DNA of 64,000 nucleotides from Luidia sarsii (GCA_949987565.1 OX465110.1:16222394-16286393), one strand, 5' to 3'. Positions 10,101-19,470 are shown, numbered from the stretch's first letter. Numbers and translations are program-made. Notes: generated by a model not told the origin, from the letters alone.

Positions 10101-10896
10101 GGCCAAGGTACGGAAACGCTCCTCGCGATCGCCCCAGTTAGAAGCCCCGTCTGATTTCACCAACGTCATTGTAACTTACTATCAATCGGCAATGGATAGG
10201 AACCATACAGTATGTCACAACTTACAATGGGTAATCCATCGTGAATTGAGTTACAATGCATCGTAAGGTTTTGTGAAATCAACCCCTGGACTTTTTTTGG
10301 GGGGGGTCAAACCTACTGAGATGATGGGAACCTTTCCCCTTTTTAAGTCCAGTGCGGACAGCCTGGGACGTTTTCCTCTCTGTTTTCCTCTCTCCAGCGG
10401 TTACCTCTACTGGCCAAATGCTGCCCGGGTCTTGATGCCCGAGATGATTTCATACCAAGGTCTCAGTAAAAATTTTCCTGTGTAAAAAGTTCGAGTGGGG
10501 ACAGTGGTTACGTTTGACCAGATTTCATGTTATCATCGTCTCAGTAAAACCTCCCCCCCCAAAAAAAAAAGTCCAGCGGCACCAAAAGACTAGTTGACTA
10601 TTTGGGAAGGCCACCATCTAAGGGCCGGATAGCTCGGATGGGAAGAGCGCCGGTCCGCAAAGCTAAAGGTCTCCGGTTCAGATCCCAGTCCAGTCAAAGT
10701 TTTCTTTGCCATATTTGTCCACTTGCTTTATTCTCTCTGAATGAAACAGGGTCTTCAAATGACCAAGTCACTGGTGCGCAGTCACCTGAAAGCCAAGCTG
10801 GAGTTCACCAACGAGAGTGAGTGCCAGGCACTCCAGGAACGCTGGGCCTCCACAGAGTGCATCCGGCTCATCCGCAAACACCTGGAGCTGAAATGA
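1159..10896 (+). CDS. CDYL: Chromodomain Y-like protein (chromodomain + crotonase-like corepressor), complete
   Basis: Eight coding exons: 1159-1191, 2852-3521, 5064-5349, 6669-6795, 7837-8003, 9203-9413, 9964-10107, 10750-10896. They join in frame with GT-AG introns to give 594 residues, close to vertebrate CDYL. Residues about 10-60 are a chromodomain (EYLVRWKNY, DTWEP) with likely methyl-lysine cage F10, W32 and Y35. The middle is low complexity, with a His-rich patch near 106-118 and a basic AKRRRV near 216 that could be a nuclear localisation signal. Residues about 340-594 are a crotonase fold (VFCSGIDL, NGRAVGLGAAILPLCD, GLVSQVFWP). Aligned to mitochondrial enoyl-CoA hydratase, both catalytic glutamates (144 and 164) are replaced, by Ala and Tyr, as in vertebrate CDYL. 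In vertebrates CDYL reads methylated H3K9/K27 and acts with corepressor complexes; here the role is by family. Confidence 0.93.
1551..1686. repeat. Family I inverted-repeat element, copy 1
   Basis: Nearly perfect arms open AGTCCGAGTAACTTGGACC and close with its reverse complement; the inner arms carry the poly-T/poly-A GCGATACAAAAAGGG segment. About 136 bp, in CDYL intron 1. Confidence 0.8.
1976..2163. repeat. Family I inverted-repeat element, copy 2
   Basis: AGTCCAAATAACTTGGACC at one end and GGTCCAAGTTACTCGGACT at the other, with a different 150-bp interior. Confidence 0.7.
2164..2851. other. Rest of CDYL intron 1
   Basis: AT-rich, with no coding potential, RNA gene or clear repeat recognised. 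It ends in a polypyrimidine stretch and the TTTTGTAG acceptor of exon 2. Confidence 0.5.
2852..3521 (+). CDS. CDYL: CDYL coding exon 2 (chromodomain and linker)
   Basis: Acceptor TTTTGTAG before VAKIIKQRRNYRG; donor CACAG/GTAGTC in phase 1. High GC, contrasting with the AT-rich introns. It carries almost the whole chromodomain, then Ser/Gly/Ala-rich linker and the AKRRRV basic cluster. Long open frames on the other strand and in other frames here are by-products of the GC content. Confidence 0.93.
3634..3811. repeat. Foldback element with CCAGGGG..ATTTC ends (family F, variant 1)
   Basis: It opens CCAGGGGACGATTTCGCT and closes GTGAAATCATCCCCTGG. The arms also pair internally through TTTGCGATCACCGCAAATGC and its mirror. 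It abuts the next element directly. Confidence 0.75.
3806..4034. repeat. Family G inverted-repeat element, copy 1
   Basis: It opens ACCCAATTTCATAGAGCTGC and closes GCGGCTCTATGAAATTGGCC followed by CCAGG. The interior motif GTGAAGAATAGTGGAATACA is shared with copies near 13236 and 39751. Confidence 0.8.
4035..5063. other. Rest of CDYL intron 2
   Basis: No gene or assignable repeat recognised. Short GC-rich patches around 4540-4830 give meaningless open frames. Confidence 0.45.
5064..5349 (+). CDS. CDYL: CDYL coding exon 3 (linker)
   Basis: Acceptor TTTGCCAG; begins DKSLDKHTTPPSTPTSSE and ends EDLEETE in phase 2 before GTGGGT. It is a Ser/Thr/Pro-rich linker with many potential phosphorylation sites, between chromodomain and crotonase domain. 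Confidence 0.9.
5500..5575. repeat. Family A half element, diverged copy 3
   Basis: CTCTGCCTTTAAGAAAGGTC, then GGTAGGATCGAAACC and a degenerate flank TTTTGGTCACTGAGCAG. Confidence 0.55.
5576..6266. other. CDYL intron 3, unassigned part
   Basis: AT-rich; contains a C-rich run near 5900-5925. No gene or repeat family recognised. Confidence 0.4.
6267..6629. mobile_element. TTAA-flanked MITE, family L copy 1 (piggyBac-like)
   Basis: The ends CCCATATCCGCCGG and its mirror GCGGATATGGG are each flanked by TTAA (6263-6266 and 6630-6633). Terminal CCC plus a TTAA target duplication is the signature of piggyBac-type elements. No transposase frame is present. It contains a poly-A run near 6345-6363. 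A reverse-oriented relative is at 23167-23501. Confidence 0.8.
6669..6795 (+). CDS. CDYL: CDYL coding exon 4
   Basis: Acceptor GTGTTGCAG; encodes RRFSLRQCDNVSKYKEIVVK and on to NYLNIK, donor GTAAAG in phase 0. This is the start of the crotonase-like domain. Confidence 0.9.
7256..7806. repeat. Inverted-repeat element bounded by GGCTCGATTTACCC (family T)
   Basis: The left end GGCTCGATTTACCC is followed by CATGCACTGGTGCATG; the right end repeats CATGCACTGGTGCATG and closes GGGTAAATCGAGCC. The flanks TCCTGCTCTTGGCA and CCTGGCTCTTGGTA look like an imperfect 13-14-bp target duplication. It fills half of CDYL intron 4 and stops about 30 bp before exon 5. Confidence 0.6.
7837..8003 (+). CDS. CDYL: CDYL coding exon 5 (crotonase core)
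   Basis: Acceptor CCCTGTAG; encodes ALQELTDVLEKSAKDE and the motif TGSGNVFCSGIDL, which forms part of the CoA-binding/oxyanion pocket in crotonases. Donor GTAAGA, phase 2. Confidence 0.92.
8305..8510. mobile_element. Family M hairpin MITE, copy 1
   Basis: Long arms open GTTTGCGGTGACACCATGTA and close TACATGGTGTCACTGCAAAC. The inner arms carry AACTCGACGTTTTGAACAGT and its mirror around a loop containing CAGCAGTCTCCTGAAGACG. The whole 206 bp can fold on itself. Confidence 0.85.
8536..8980. repeat. Dispersed element beginning TGTGACCC (family Q, left end only)
   Basis: TGTGACCCGGCACAGCATTA resembles the left end of the complete element at 15210 (TGTGACCCAGTAAGGCATAA). The right end is not clear; the 3' limit given is approximate. 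Confidence 0.4.
9203..9413 (+). CDS. CDYL: CDYL coding exon 6 (crotonase core)
   Basis: Acceptor CCCCATCAG; encodes VFINALIAFPKVIVAAVNG, GLGAAILPLCD and LPYTALGQTPEACSSFTF. The positions equivalent to enoyl-CoA hydratase Glu144 and Glu164 are Ala and Tyr, so classical hydratase chemistry is not expected. Donor GTGAGT, phase 0. Confidence 0.94.
9517..9890. repeat. Tandem duplication of about 195 bp in CDYL intron 6
   Basis: Two direct copies (9517-9714 and 9715-9890) begin GTGGTGTTGCTCTGACACCA and both carry CAATATAATATGCAATGATT and GCTATCTTCCTAACTG. The second is about 20 bp shorter through loss of TTAATCTTA-type units. Confidence 0.85.
9964..10107 (+). CDS. CDYL: CDYL coding exon 7 (crotonase C-terminal part)
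   Basis: Acceptor TGCTTTCAG; encodes ACDLLYSGRRMTALEACASG, LVSQVFWPASF and IASNSAK; 48 codons, phase 0 both ends. SGR..TA.EA...GLVSQVF is the diagnostic C-terminal crotonase signature of CDY proteins. Confidence 0.94.
10148..10289. repeat. Family F foldback element, copy 2 (degenerate)
   Basis: TGATTTCACCAACGTCATTG at one end and TTTTGTGAAATCAACCCCTGG at the other, with the family interior ATCCATCGTGAATTGAG. Confidence 0.65.
10587..10711 (+). mobile_element. tRNA-derived SINE, copy S1
   Basis: The leader GACTAGTTGACTATTTGGG precedes a tRNA-like body with A-box TAGCTCGGATGG and B-box GGTTCAGATCC (10675-10685), then AGTTTTCTTTG. Leader and tail are shared with copies at 12874 and 38628. It stops 38 bp before the acceptor of CDYL exon 8. 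The long leader and shared tail argue against a tRNA gene. Confidence 0.75.
10750..10896 (+). CDS. CDYL: CDYL terminal coding exon 8
   Basis: Acceptor TGAAACAG; encodes GLQMTKSLVRSHLKAKLEF, then NESECQALQERW and ends IRKHLELK before TGA at 10894. It matches the helical C-terminus of CDY crotonase domains. Confidence 0.92.
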   Translation, partial: GLQMTKSLVRSHLKAKLEFTNESECQALQERWASTECIRLIRKHLELK

Positions 10897-10928
10897 AGCC
10901 GGCCAGGGGTGGGGGGAGGCCCCTTAAC

Positions 10929-10983
10929 CCTCGCCCTCGCCCTCGCCCACGCCCACGCCCTCGCCCTCGCCCACGCCCTCGCC
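10929..10983. repeat. CGCCCT hexamer array
   Basis: About nine units of CGCCCT or CGCCCA just after the CDYL stop codon; C-rich on the sense strand, G-rich on the other. Confidence 0.85.
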
Positions 10984-11395
10984 TGGGAAATCAAGAGAAT
11001 TTTTTGTGTGGAGGCAAGCGCTGGAAAAGCCGGGCTGGATTACTCAAGGACGAGTCTCCGACCTTTGCCAGCAAGTTCGCCCAGGAGCCTGCGCCTCTTA
11101 CGGGAGGGAGGGGGTGTCTGATTTGCGTGTTGAGGGTATGGGTTTATGTATAGACTGAGGCCTTCTGCCCCCCCCCCCTCCCCCCCCTCCCCGAGACCGG
11201 ATACCTGCGACGAGGTCGGGGCAGACCTCAAGGCCGAGACCTTGACGAGGGACGAGGAGGACTGGACGAGGAACGGCAGAATCCATTTCAGAGGAACTCG
11301 GACTCGATACGGAGTTATTTATTGATTTTGGGAGTCGGACGAAGCCGAGAGATGCCGATGAGAGCGGAGTGCCGTTCCAGCGGAGGGCGGTTGTT

Positions 11396-11415
11396 GGGGG
11401 GGGGGGGGGGGGGGG
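11396..11415. repeat. Run of 20 G
   Basis: An uninterrupted 20-G tract on the sense strand of the probable CDYL 3' UTR, able to form a G-quadruplex in RNA. Its length is prone to sequencing error. Confidence 0.8.
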
Positions 11416-12512
11416 TCTGCCTTACTTCTTGCCCGGGCGACCTACGGCACCGATTGCTTGAACTCGGGACGAGATTGCCGAGAGACAGAGGCGACCGATG
11501 CCGAAGACAGGGATGCTCCAAGTCACGCTCCAGGGCCACGTCGTCTGCAGCACGGACGGACTAAAATGCAGACACTCCCCCCTCCCCCCCGCCCATGAGA
11601 GCCGTGGCAACAAATGGCGTCAGTGCAGAACGCTCCATCCAGCAGCATACGCTTCCCGCGTGGTCCCTTTCTTACTGAGTGGACGGAGTCGGAGGTGATG
11701 CGCAGGAGCGAGATGGATTAGGTTACTGTAGTTGTTTTTCTTTTTGGAAAAAAAAAAAAGAGTAGGCCAGCATGAAAGGGCAGTGACGTCATCTTTGCGG
11801 ATGATTTGTAGGAATTGCAAGAGGAATCCCTCACCCCCGCTCCCATAGCTCTTAGTTTAGAGATATATGCTTCCTTCCCAATGTGTACAGTTAATGACCA
11901 TGTTGTAATTTATCATCATTTGGCCGGGTAATACACACATGAAGACAATTCTTCATAGAGTGGCCAATTTTTGACATTGTGAGTGGAGTGGAGTCATGGT
12001 GTGCTGATTTTTTTTTGTTTTAAAGCAAAGTTTATTGGTTGGTGTTTATTTTATTTTTTAAACTACATGCAAAAGAAAATTATTCCCAAGCCAAGCATTT
12101 TTGTGCTCACAAGCAAGTTGAAGCAACGCAAGTTGAAGCAAGTTGAAGCAAGGGGAAGAGTGTCTATTTGTTACTAAGTCTTACCAATGCAATTAAGTGC
12201 GCCCATGAATCTAAGCAGAATACAGTCTTGTGTAGTAGTGACGAGTATTTTATAGGCAAAGACTCCTTACCTTCCAGTTCATGGAGGCTAATTAAACATT
12301 TATAATTGTCCACTTTCCACTTGAGCAGATCAGCAAGACAAACTTCCACAAATTTGTACATGAAAACCAAAATTGGTCTAGTTATACTTCCAATTGAATT
12401 ATATGTGTATGTGTGTATATATACACATATATGAATATGAACTTTGCAGCATTTTCAAAGGATGCTAATGTGTGCATACAAACCGTGTCAACAACTACAC
12501 ACGATGAAAATG

Positions 12513-12518
12513 AATAAA
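12513..12518 (+). terminator. Candidate polyadenylation signal AATAAA (CDYL)
   Basis: AATAAA about 1.6 kb after the CDYL stop, followed by a T-rich tract near 12531-12541. Chosen by position only. Confidence 0.4.
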
Positions 12519-12873
12519 CGCAGCATGGCATTTTTTTTTCTTCGCTGGTATGATCTATGCTGCTTCTGTAAATATTGATCCCAAGAATTGGACAGTGTGC
12601 TCACTTTAGCATCTCCCTTTTCTTCCTAAGAGGAAGAATTGTAGCGCGTTGCCACAGATGCTCAATACTACAGGCATTGCTGTCTGTTGTTTCAGAGTGA
12701 AAAGTGAAGGATTAAGTTTATCGCAAGTGCTAATGTTTACTGTGTATGGCAGTCGGTCAATATAGCATCTGGGTTGTGCTGCTGCTTTAACTACCTCACA
12801 ACTACACCATCCCTGGAGATATACGGCAGTTAATGGTGGATTTGCTTCTGACTGGACCCCACAACACCGGCAA
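12519..12873. other. Intergenic, nothing recognised
   Basis: Short single-copy stretch between the candidate CDYL end and the next SINE. Confidence 0.4.
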
Positions 12874-12987
12874 AGACTAGTTGACTATTTGGGAAGGCCA
12901 CCATCTAAGGGCTGGATAGCTCAGATGGAAGAGCAATGGTACATTAATCCGGAGGTCTCGGGCTCAAATCCCAAAGTTTTCTTTGTC
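12874..12987 (+). mobile_element. tRNA-derived SINE, copy S2
   Basis: Same leader GACTAGTTGACTATTTGGG as S1, A-box TAGCTCAGATGG, degenerate B-box GGCTCAAATCC and tail AAAGTTTTCTTTGTC. Confidence 0.75.
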
Positions 12988-13235
12988 ATTTTTTTTTTCA
13001 ATTACTTCAAAACTTCAGCACTGTCATTGCACTTGGTATTTCTCCCGTTCACATCCATGAATACCTCCTTCTTAAAAACTTCAGAAAACAAGCCACATTA
13101 GATGCAGAATGTGGACTCTTTTCATCTCCTTTGTGATAATTTTGTGTAGTATTAGCAGTGCTGTCATTTTCCCTGATACTCGGGAGGAACCATTGCTACA
13201 TTCGGAGCCAAAATATTTTTGCAGCCTCATAAGTC

Positions 13236-13483
13236 TACAGAGAGCTTCATAGAGCCCACTTAAGCACCAACATTTGCTTGAGCACAACATGTCACGATTC
13301 ATAGGATCCCCTTGCCAACCCAAACTTCACTTGTTTCATGCTGAGTGAAGAATAGTGGAATACAAGTCGGGAAAAAATTGACAACACATCGTGATGTGCT
13401 TTGTAACCCTGTTTACACGGAGAGGACTTTTCCATGCTTAGCAGATTCTCACACTTGAGCGGCTCTATGAAGTGGAGCCCAGG
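13236..13483. repeat. Family G inverted-repeat element, copy 2
   Basis: CTTCATAGAGCCCACTTAAG at the left, GCGGCTCTATGAAGTGGAGC then CCAGG at the right; interior GTGAAGAATAGTGGAATACA. Confidence 0.8.
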
Positions 13484-14089
13484 TTTGAAGCGCACTGCAC
13501 AGATTTAATGTGGAGCAATGAGTGGCAGCATGCACGCTGACCGATTGGTTAAAAAAAAAAATAATAATAATTTTGTTGTAGGCTTTGTTAGCGCTTCCCG
13601 CCCTGCTCACTTTTTTTTTCCAGTTTAGGCCGTAGTTGTGTTGCTATGGCATGTATGGTAACCAGTAGCATCAGCAGCTGATTGGCTGATGGTTGCATGT
13701 GACCGGATAACGGCAAATACATTCGATTGAATCATACATTTCTCTTTCATTGGTGTACATGACTTCCATGTTTGTAGATTATTATTCAAGTGTCCGTTCT
13801 GAAGGAGTGATTATTTGAATAATAAAGCCGGAAATGTCTATTAATTTTTGAAGAGTTTCTTTTCCAATACTCCATCCATGGTCTATACACTTCTTCCAAT
13901 CTGATTAAGTTGCAATTCTTCCAATGGGAAAGTAAGGCCTTTGAATCAGGAAGGCCGTCGTTCTGTCACGTTTTGGGTGGATTTTCAGTTGTCACATTTT
14001 TTAAACAAATTATTTGGAGAGATGTTACGGATGATCATTTGTGTCAACTCCAACCACTTCTCTCTTTGACCCTAACCCCCTAGGCTCTT
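13484..14089. other. Intergenic, nothing recognised
   Basis: AT-rich DNA with homopolymer runs; no gene or repeat family assigned. Confidence 0.4.
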
Positions 14090-14650
14090 TCACTAGGAAG
14101 CATACCTAGCCCAGCAAAATCCAACATTTGGGCAGAAATTAGGAACCCATTGGTACCTAACCTCACAGAATCCAACAGTCTGCACATGTTGGATTTTGTT
14201 AGGTTGGGTACAGATGTGTATTATGCATTGTTGCATGACTACAGGGGGTTTGTCTCCAACCCAACAAAATGCCACAATTGTGTCTGGTATGGCATGTTCT
14301 GGTCAGGTGTTGGAGTGGGTAGCAGTGCACTACACTGCTTTCGTGGGTGAGATTAGTTCACCCACGAGCTCTTGGTCATTTTTGTGGTCGGGTGTTGGAG
14401 TGTGTGGGAGTATACTGACACTGCTTTCGTGGGTGAGTTTACCCACGAGCTCTTGGTCATTTTCTGCTGAGGTGTTAGAGTGTGTGGCAGTGGTACCTAA
14501 TCCAACAAACTCCAACAGTGTCTCCCTGGGCCATTGGTACCTAGTCCAACAAACTCCAACAAAATTCAGCAGCAGTATGCTATCCTTGGGGTACCTAATC
14601 CAACAAATTCCAACAAAACTTGGTGTTGGATTTTATGAGGTTGGGGAACG
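14090..14650. repeat. Complex local repeat with CCAACA motif and three 80-85-bp units
   Basis: Units starting GGTGTTGGAGTG at 14306, 14391 and 14471 each carry CTGCTTTCGTGGGTGA and its complement-like CACCCACGAGCTCTTGGTCA. They are flanked on both sides by clusters of TCCAACA and inverted TGTTGGA. It looks like a composite foldback element with internal tandem growth. Confidence 0.65.
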
Positions 14651-15209
14651 TTAGGGTTAATGTTTTTCCCTTTGATCATTTCCATTTAGGCCAAGTAAAA
14701 AAAACAATTATAAGTTTCTCATCCAAATTTTTTTTTCCTTTTCCAAAAAAATTGTTCCCCTAGAGACGGATGGTCTAATTTCCAGTCCCTGTTTTACTAC
14801 GGTACGATATGGAAACAGCGAAACTCAATCAAAATTTCAGTGTTTTTGTTTTCTTTTAGTGTTTATTTATTTATTTATTTTTTATTGATGCTGCAGCAAA
14901 AAAATGATGTTGGCAGGGATGAGAAACTAATTATTGTTTTACTTGACCTTATATCCCTTCCCTACACCCTGCTCTTCCCTTTGATCTCACCTTTGTATGC
15001 CCTCCAGATATCTTCCAGTCTTTTTGTCTATTTCTGCCATATCTGTTGTCCTTGGCATTCCCAAGGCAGCAGAATGTCCTGCCCTCACCCTTTGTGAAAT
15101 GTAATTTTGGTGAAACACAAGAGACCACTAAGTTACAATTGGAGGCATATATAGTTTACTTTTCAGTCAGGCAATACACTCCATCAATGAATGTTGATAG
15201 CGTGACATT
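14651..15209. other. Intergenic, nothing recognised
   Basis: AT-rich with poly-A and poly-T runs; no feature assigned. Confidence 0.4.
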
Positions 15210-15656
15210 TGTGACCCAGTAAGGCATAATGAGGATTCTTGTCCAACTTAAATTGAGCTTTCAAGATTTTCCCACCAAGTGCTGCAAAGAATATGATTTC
15301 CATATGTTGCCATTATCCAAAGTTACGACACGAGAAAAACAACAAGGCAACGCACAGTCATGAATACCACTTTCTGAGAAAAGTGGCTCTAAATGTTGAG
15401 GTCATGCGCATGTCGCACAGACAGCATATGTACAGACCCACTATCGAATTTCCAGATTTTTCAATATACAGTATACAGACATTCGTTGAAAAATTCCTGC
15501 GGACAGATGTTTCTCTTATACAAAAGCTCTCCAAAAATGGCAAAAAAATGATTTTGACATTCATTTTGACAATACTTTGACCATGTTGACTTCCGACTCT
15601 GTTTACTCAAAAAGAACTTTTGGAGTACATGCCTCATTATGCCACCTCAGGTCACA
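15210..15656. mobile_element. Inverted-repeat element with TGTGACC ends (family Q)
   Basis: Left end TGTGACCCAGTAAGGCATAA and right end TTATGCCACCTCAGGTCACA are imperfect terminal inverted repeats; ATTT flanks both sides as a possible target duplication. No transposase frame; about 447 bp. Confidence 0.65.
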
Positions 15657-15912
15657 TTTGTCTGTTTTTTAGCTAAATTATTTATTAGCTTGGCAGGTAG
15701 CTTACATCTGCCTTTGACCTTCAGACATGTACTGTAGTCTTTAACCCAACTTTACCTGACAATTGTATATTTGTGGCAACTTGTGGATTAAGCACTCTCT
15801 CAGTCTCACTCTCTACTTTTTACATTTCTAGGGTTTTTTCTTTACTTGAGGGTACCTACATGGCTCAGTTCTATTTGAAGAGCTGATCTCTGAACAATAA
15901 TTATTTATCCTA

Positions 15913-16082
15913 TATTTAGTTATTATGTTACAAACTGCCTGCTGTCTTCAGTGACCAAACTGTAAATTTCAAAAAGAAAATGTTGAGGGTCGGGCGATTC
16001 GATCCAAGCAGGACCTTTCTCAAGACCGGAGTGATTCTGCCTTTGAGAATGGTGCTGCTTGGGTGAAGATGTCAGGGCCTGT
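15913..16082. repeat. Family A foldback element, diverged copy 4
   Basis: GATTCGATCCAAGCAGGACC and TTTCTCAAGACC on one side; TGCCTTTGAGAATGGTGCTG and GTCAGGGCCTG on the other. The 5' part includes the family flank ACAAACTGCC..AGTGACCAAA. Confidence 0.6.
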
Positions 16083-16726
16083 ACATTTTCTGAGAATTTT
16101 TATCACATTGGGGGTTTTTTTTTGGGGGGGGGGGGTTTCCTAGCAGTTGTCGTGAGACTAGAGCTCAGTTAGACATCAAATATACTAGTTTTTATTTTTT
16201 ACTGTGGAAGAATGGGAAGGTTGTCAGCCATTTTAACAGTGAATTCCCGCTCAATCCACGCACTGTTTGTATATTCAGGATCTTGTTTGTATCCACATTT
16301 TATAAATATGTCTTTCCTTTATTTTCCCCCTCATGTTTACAAGCAATGCGTCCAGTCATTTGGGGCTCGTTCTTTTGCTCGTTTTCTGCCAAATAGTCAG
16401 AGAGATGCTGCTTCCAAAAGCCAGCGTATTGCCTCCGTATGAAGATTGTAGTATGTCCAAAAGGATAGGCATCAACTTCTTCAGAACTTAAAAAAAAAAA
16501 AATCTTTTCCATGAAATAGTATATCGTCACCTTTGCAATATGAATGTTGCCTGTCTGTGGGTTTAACTTGACTTCACAAAGCACATTTTTTGTCCGATTC
16601 AAATTGCTGGAACACAACCTTTGCAATGAAGTTAGCACTAAAATGACATCATTTATTTCTCCGTAGAAAGAATATGGAGTTCTGCAAGGAGCTGATTGAG
16701 CTGGTTTTAGCAACTTGAACTGATCA
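16083..16726. other. Intergenic, nothing recognised
   Basis: Contains a T/G-run near 16112-16137; no gene or repeat family assigned. Confidence 0.4.
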
Positions 16727-16973
16727 GGGGACCAGTCTCATAGAACCAGTTCCGCACCCAAATTGGCTTCAGCATAAGAAGCCTTCACTTTGCCAAATCA
16801 AGCTGCCAGCTATAAAAGTACCAAGTGTTTTATTGCTAAGCAACCCAATAGTCAAGTTCCAAGTCAAATGCAATAACCATCATGGCAATCATGCAGACGG
16901 GAATCAGTGTTTTGCACCCAGGAAGAATGTTCGTGCTTAATGGGTTTCGTGCTGCAGCGCGTTTGATGAAATT
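16727..16973. repeat. Possible family G element, degenerate
   Basis: GGACCAGTCTCATAGAACCA near the left and TTTGATGAAATTGAGTC near the right fit the family ends loosely; the interior is poorly conserved. Confidence 0.35.
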
Positions 16974-17120
16974 GAGTCGATTTCATCAAACTCACCGTTT
17001 ACCGTAACTTACGATCAATCGCAAGACGATGAGCAATGCACAGAAACCATACGACCTGGGTAATCTTATCGTATGTCGAGTTACAATTCATGGGTGAGGC
17101 TTCGTGAAATCCACCGCCTG
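16974..17120. repeat. Family F foldback element, copy 3
   Basis: AGTCGATTTCATCAAACTCA left, TTCGTGAAATCCACCGCC right, interior ACGATCAATCGCAAGACGAT. Confidence 0.75.
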
Positions 17121-17179
17121 TTCTGTGTTCTGTGTTGCCACAAAATGACCGTGCTCTTCTGACAAGTTTTTGCAGCTTA

Positions 17180-17645
17180 AGCCGTGTCCGCACTGGACTT
17201 ATTTTTTACCGAGCCCGTGGGTAACATTCCAATGGGTAAATCTTCCCGGTGTCCGCACTTGGACTTTTCGACTCGGGTAAACTAACCGAGACGATCGGTA
17301 AAACTAACCGACTCGTGTACATGTGTGTGTACTCTAGATACACAAACACGTTGTTACCCTGCGCCGGCACGAGTCTTGCATACAGTAACGTAACGTGCGG
17401 GGTGCCGGATGTGGTTTTTTACCAAGACTTTAGCGAGACGTCGTGTCCGGATTGGACTTATCGACTCGGTTAAACTGACCTGGTCAATTTAACCGGGCAG
17501 AAGTTGGTCGGTTAAACTACCCACTGGAGTCGGGTAAGTTACCTGGGAGGAAAACTTCCTGGGCTGTCCGCACTGGACTTAAAATGGTCAATTTACCCAT
17601 TTGCTCGGTTAGTTTACCCATTTTAAGTCCAGTGCGGACGCGGCT
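17180..17645. mobile_element. MITE with 3-bp TTA target duplication, family P copy 1
   Basis: The ends AGCCGTGTCCGCACTGGACT and AGTCCAGTGCGGACGCGGCT are flanked by TTA on both sides (17177-17179, 17646-17648). Repeated subterminal CGGTTAAACT / GGTTAGTTTACC motifs, and the last 80 bp form their own hairpin. A 3-bp TTA duplication suggests a PIF/Harbinger-type origin (inference). Confidence 0.75.
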
Positions 17646-18090
17646 TTATTTGGGTAACATCTGGCCGCACTTATTTATCAGCAATAACATTTTGGCCCCT
17701 CGTACTGCATCCAGTGCTGAATTAAGTCTTGTGCGGTTTTTCACCGTGCCAAAACCGATTGCAAATAACTCTGTGTTTATCACAAATTTTAACAAGAATG
17801 TCCAAGTGAGATTGAGATCTAGAGTTTCCAAATGATATCCACTCCTGACTGTATGCTGTCGAGAAATTATTTTACATTTGGAAATGTGAATGATACATTT
17901 GTTATTAATAATAGAAAAAGTAATAAAAATGTCACTAAATATACTGTATATAAAAGATGTATCAATTTTTTTTTTTTCCCATTGGGATGCATTACTTTTT
18001 TATCATCACCACCTTCACCACCAACCCCACCACTATCACTGCCCTCATCTGGCTCCCTCAGTTTCGTTAACACTCTCACCACAACCATGG
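17646..18090. other. Intergenic, nothing recognised
   Basis: AT-rich, with a CACCA-rich patch near 18003-18050; no feature assigned. Confidence 0.4.
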
Positions 18091-18477
18091 TCAGGTATAT
18101 AAGACTTCCGTAAATTTCCGGTTTTCTGGAACTGGCGTAATTTTATTTGGTTTGTTTTTTATTTAATTTATTCATTTATTAAATAATTTTTATTTATTTT
18201 TTTTTATTATTATTATTTTTTCATTATTTTTTGTTTACCGGTATGTCAAACAGGTATCTCAAACTGCTCATCTTTTTTATCAGTTAAAACCTGTTAAAAT
18301 CTGTTAAAAACTTCAGGGCACCTGCACCCCTGCCGTGAATCTCTCAGTCACACAAGCGCTCACTCGCAGTCGCATCTCTTAGTCGCATACTGTGTAAGCG
18401 CTCACTCGCAGGCGCACAATTTATTGGCCTTCAGTGATTTTCAGGAAATGACTTTGTCGGTCACTGACATCCCTGCA
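18091..18477 (+). repeat. Family J dispersed element, copy 1
   Basis: Shares GTATCTCAAACTGCTCATC, AAGCGCTCACTCGCAGTCGC and TGACTTTGTCGGTCACTGAC with copies at 22712-23030 (reverse) and 34680-34950. It carries an extra AT-rich expansion near 18140-18235. Confidence 0.75.
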
Positions 18478-18744
18478 TGGTCCATGCTGAGTGCCACAAT
18501 CACTGTCCCCACCATCACTAGACACTGACGCTAATGGGAGCGACTCAGTGCAATACCATCTGCTGTACCGGTACTCATTTACTTAGGGAGACAGAGAGGT
18601 GGAGAGCTATGATCACATGAACACATCGGCATAGAACCTGATTGACCGACTCATCACCCTTTGCATTTCATTTCCAATCACTGGACAGTTATTGCGGTCC
18701 TCACTGCTAACTGAAGCCTTATTGCTAAACACACCAAGTGGAAG

Positions 18745-18828
18745 GTTTGGGGTTACACCGTGTAGCACTTCTCTTTCAAAAGCCACACTCCTTCTTGAAA
18801 GAGAAGTGCTACACGGTGTCACCGCAAC
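18745..18828. mobile_element. Family M hairpin MITE, short copy 2
   Basis: GGTTTGGGGTTACACCGTGT left, ACACGGTGTCACCGCAA right, with AGCACTTCTCTTTCAA and its mirror around a short loop; about 84 bp. Confidence 0.75.
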
Positions 18829-19128
18829 TTAGTATTTCCACCATGCAAACCTTCAAGTCTTATCTAAATACAACAAGACGTCTGAAGTATAGGAAGTAGG
18901 AACACTCCTCTTAAGGGAAGGCCTAGAGCCTACCTCCCTTATCAACAAATAAATCAGTACAGACAACTGCTTGCAGAGTTTTCTTTTTTCATTTTATTCA
19001 TTCAATGCCTTATTTACAAAGCAAATTATGTGCAATGATAACCGTTAACAAAGAGGAGGTTTACCGCGTATTCATGGCGTCAACGCAAACCTACTCTTCA
19101 TCAGTGCCACCACCAAGCATAGCCTTAA

Positions 19129-19470
19129 AGGCCTTAGATACAACATTGGTGAAAGTCAAAAGATTGCCACAGTTTGTGTGTTAGGCCACATTCCAAAAGA
19201 GAAATCCTGCGAAGGTTTTAGCTCAAATGGTAATGTGAAAAAGTAGCAAAAGGCAAAAAAACATCACGATTTTCGCACCGTTCTGTAGTGTTACTCACGA
19301 GTAATAAACTATTTGTCGATGTTTGGGTGAAGATTTCTCGAGAAGTACAGCAACCCAGACCGTAAGTTTTCAACATGAGGATTCTATCATGACCATCTAC
19401 AAACTGTGTAAATAGAAGGAAATCTGTGGACATCGATGTTTTCCGATCTTGCCAATGTTGTATTGGGCCT
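19129..19470. mobile_element. TTAA-flanked MITE, family K copy 1
   Basis: Ends AGGCCTTAGATACAACATTGG and CCAATGTTGTATTGGGCCT with TTAA directly outside both (19125-19128, 19471-19474). Confidence 0.85.

Larger units (their letters stand above)
10897..12518 (+). other. Probable CDYL 3' UTR with simple repeats
   Basis: After the stop codon the sequence is GC-rich and repetitive: a CGCCCT/CGCCCA hexamer array (10929-10983), C-rich runs (11167-11192, 11573-11590) and 20 consecutive G at 11396-11415. It then turns AT-rich up to an AATAAA at 12513-12518. UTR extent is inferred from the first good polyadenylation signal in context. Confidence 0.45.

Noticed and set aside
10621..10692. tRNA gene
   Set aside because: A- and B-boxes are present but the acceptor stem does not pair well, and the same leader and tail recur at 12874 and 38628; a SINE.
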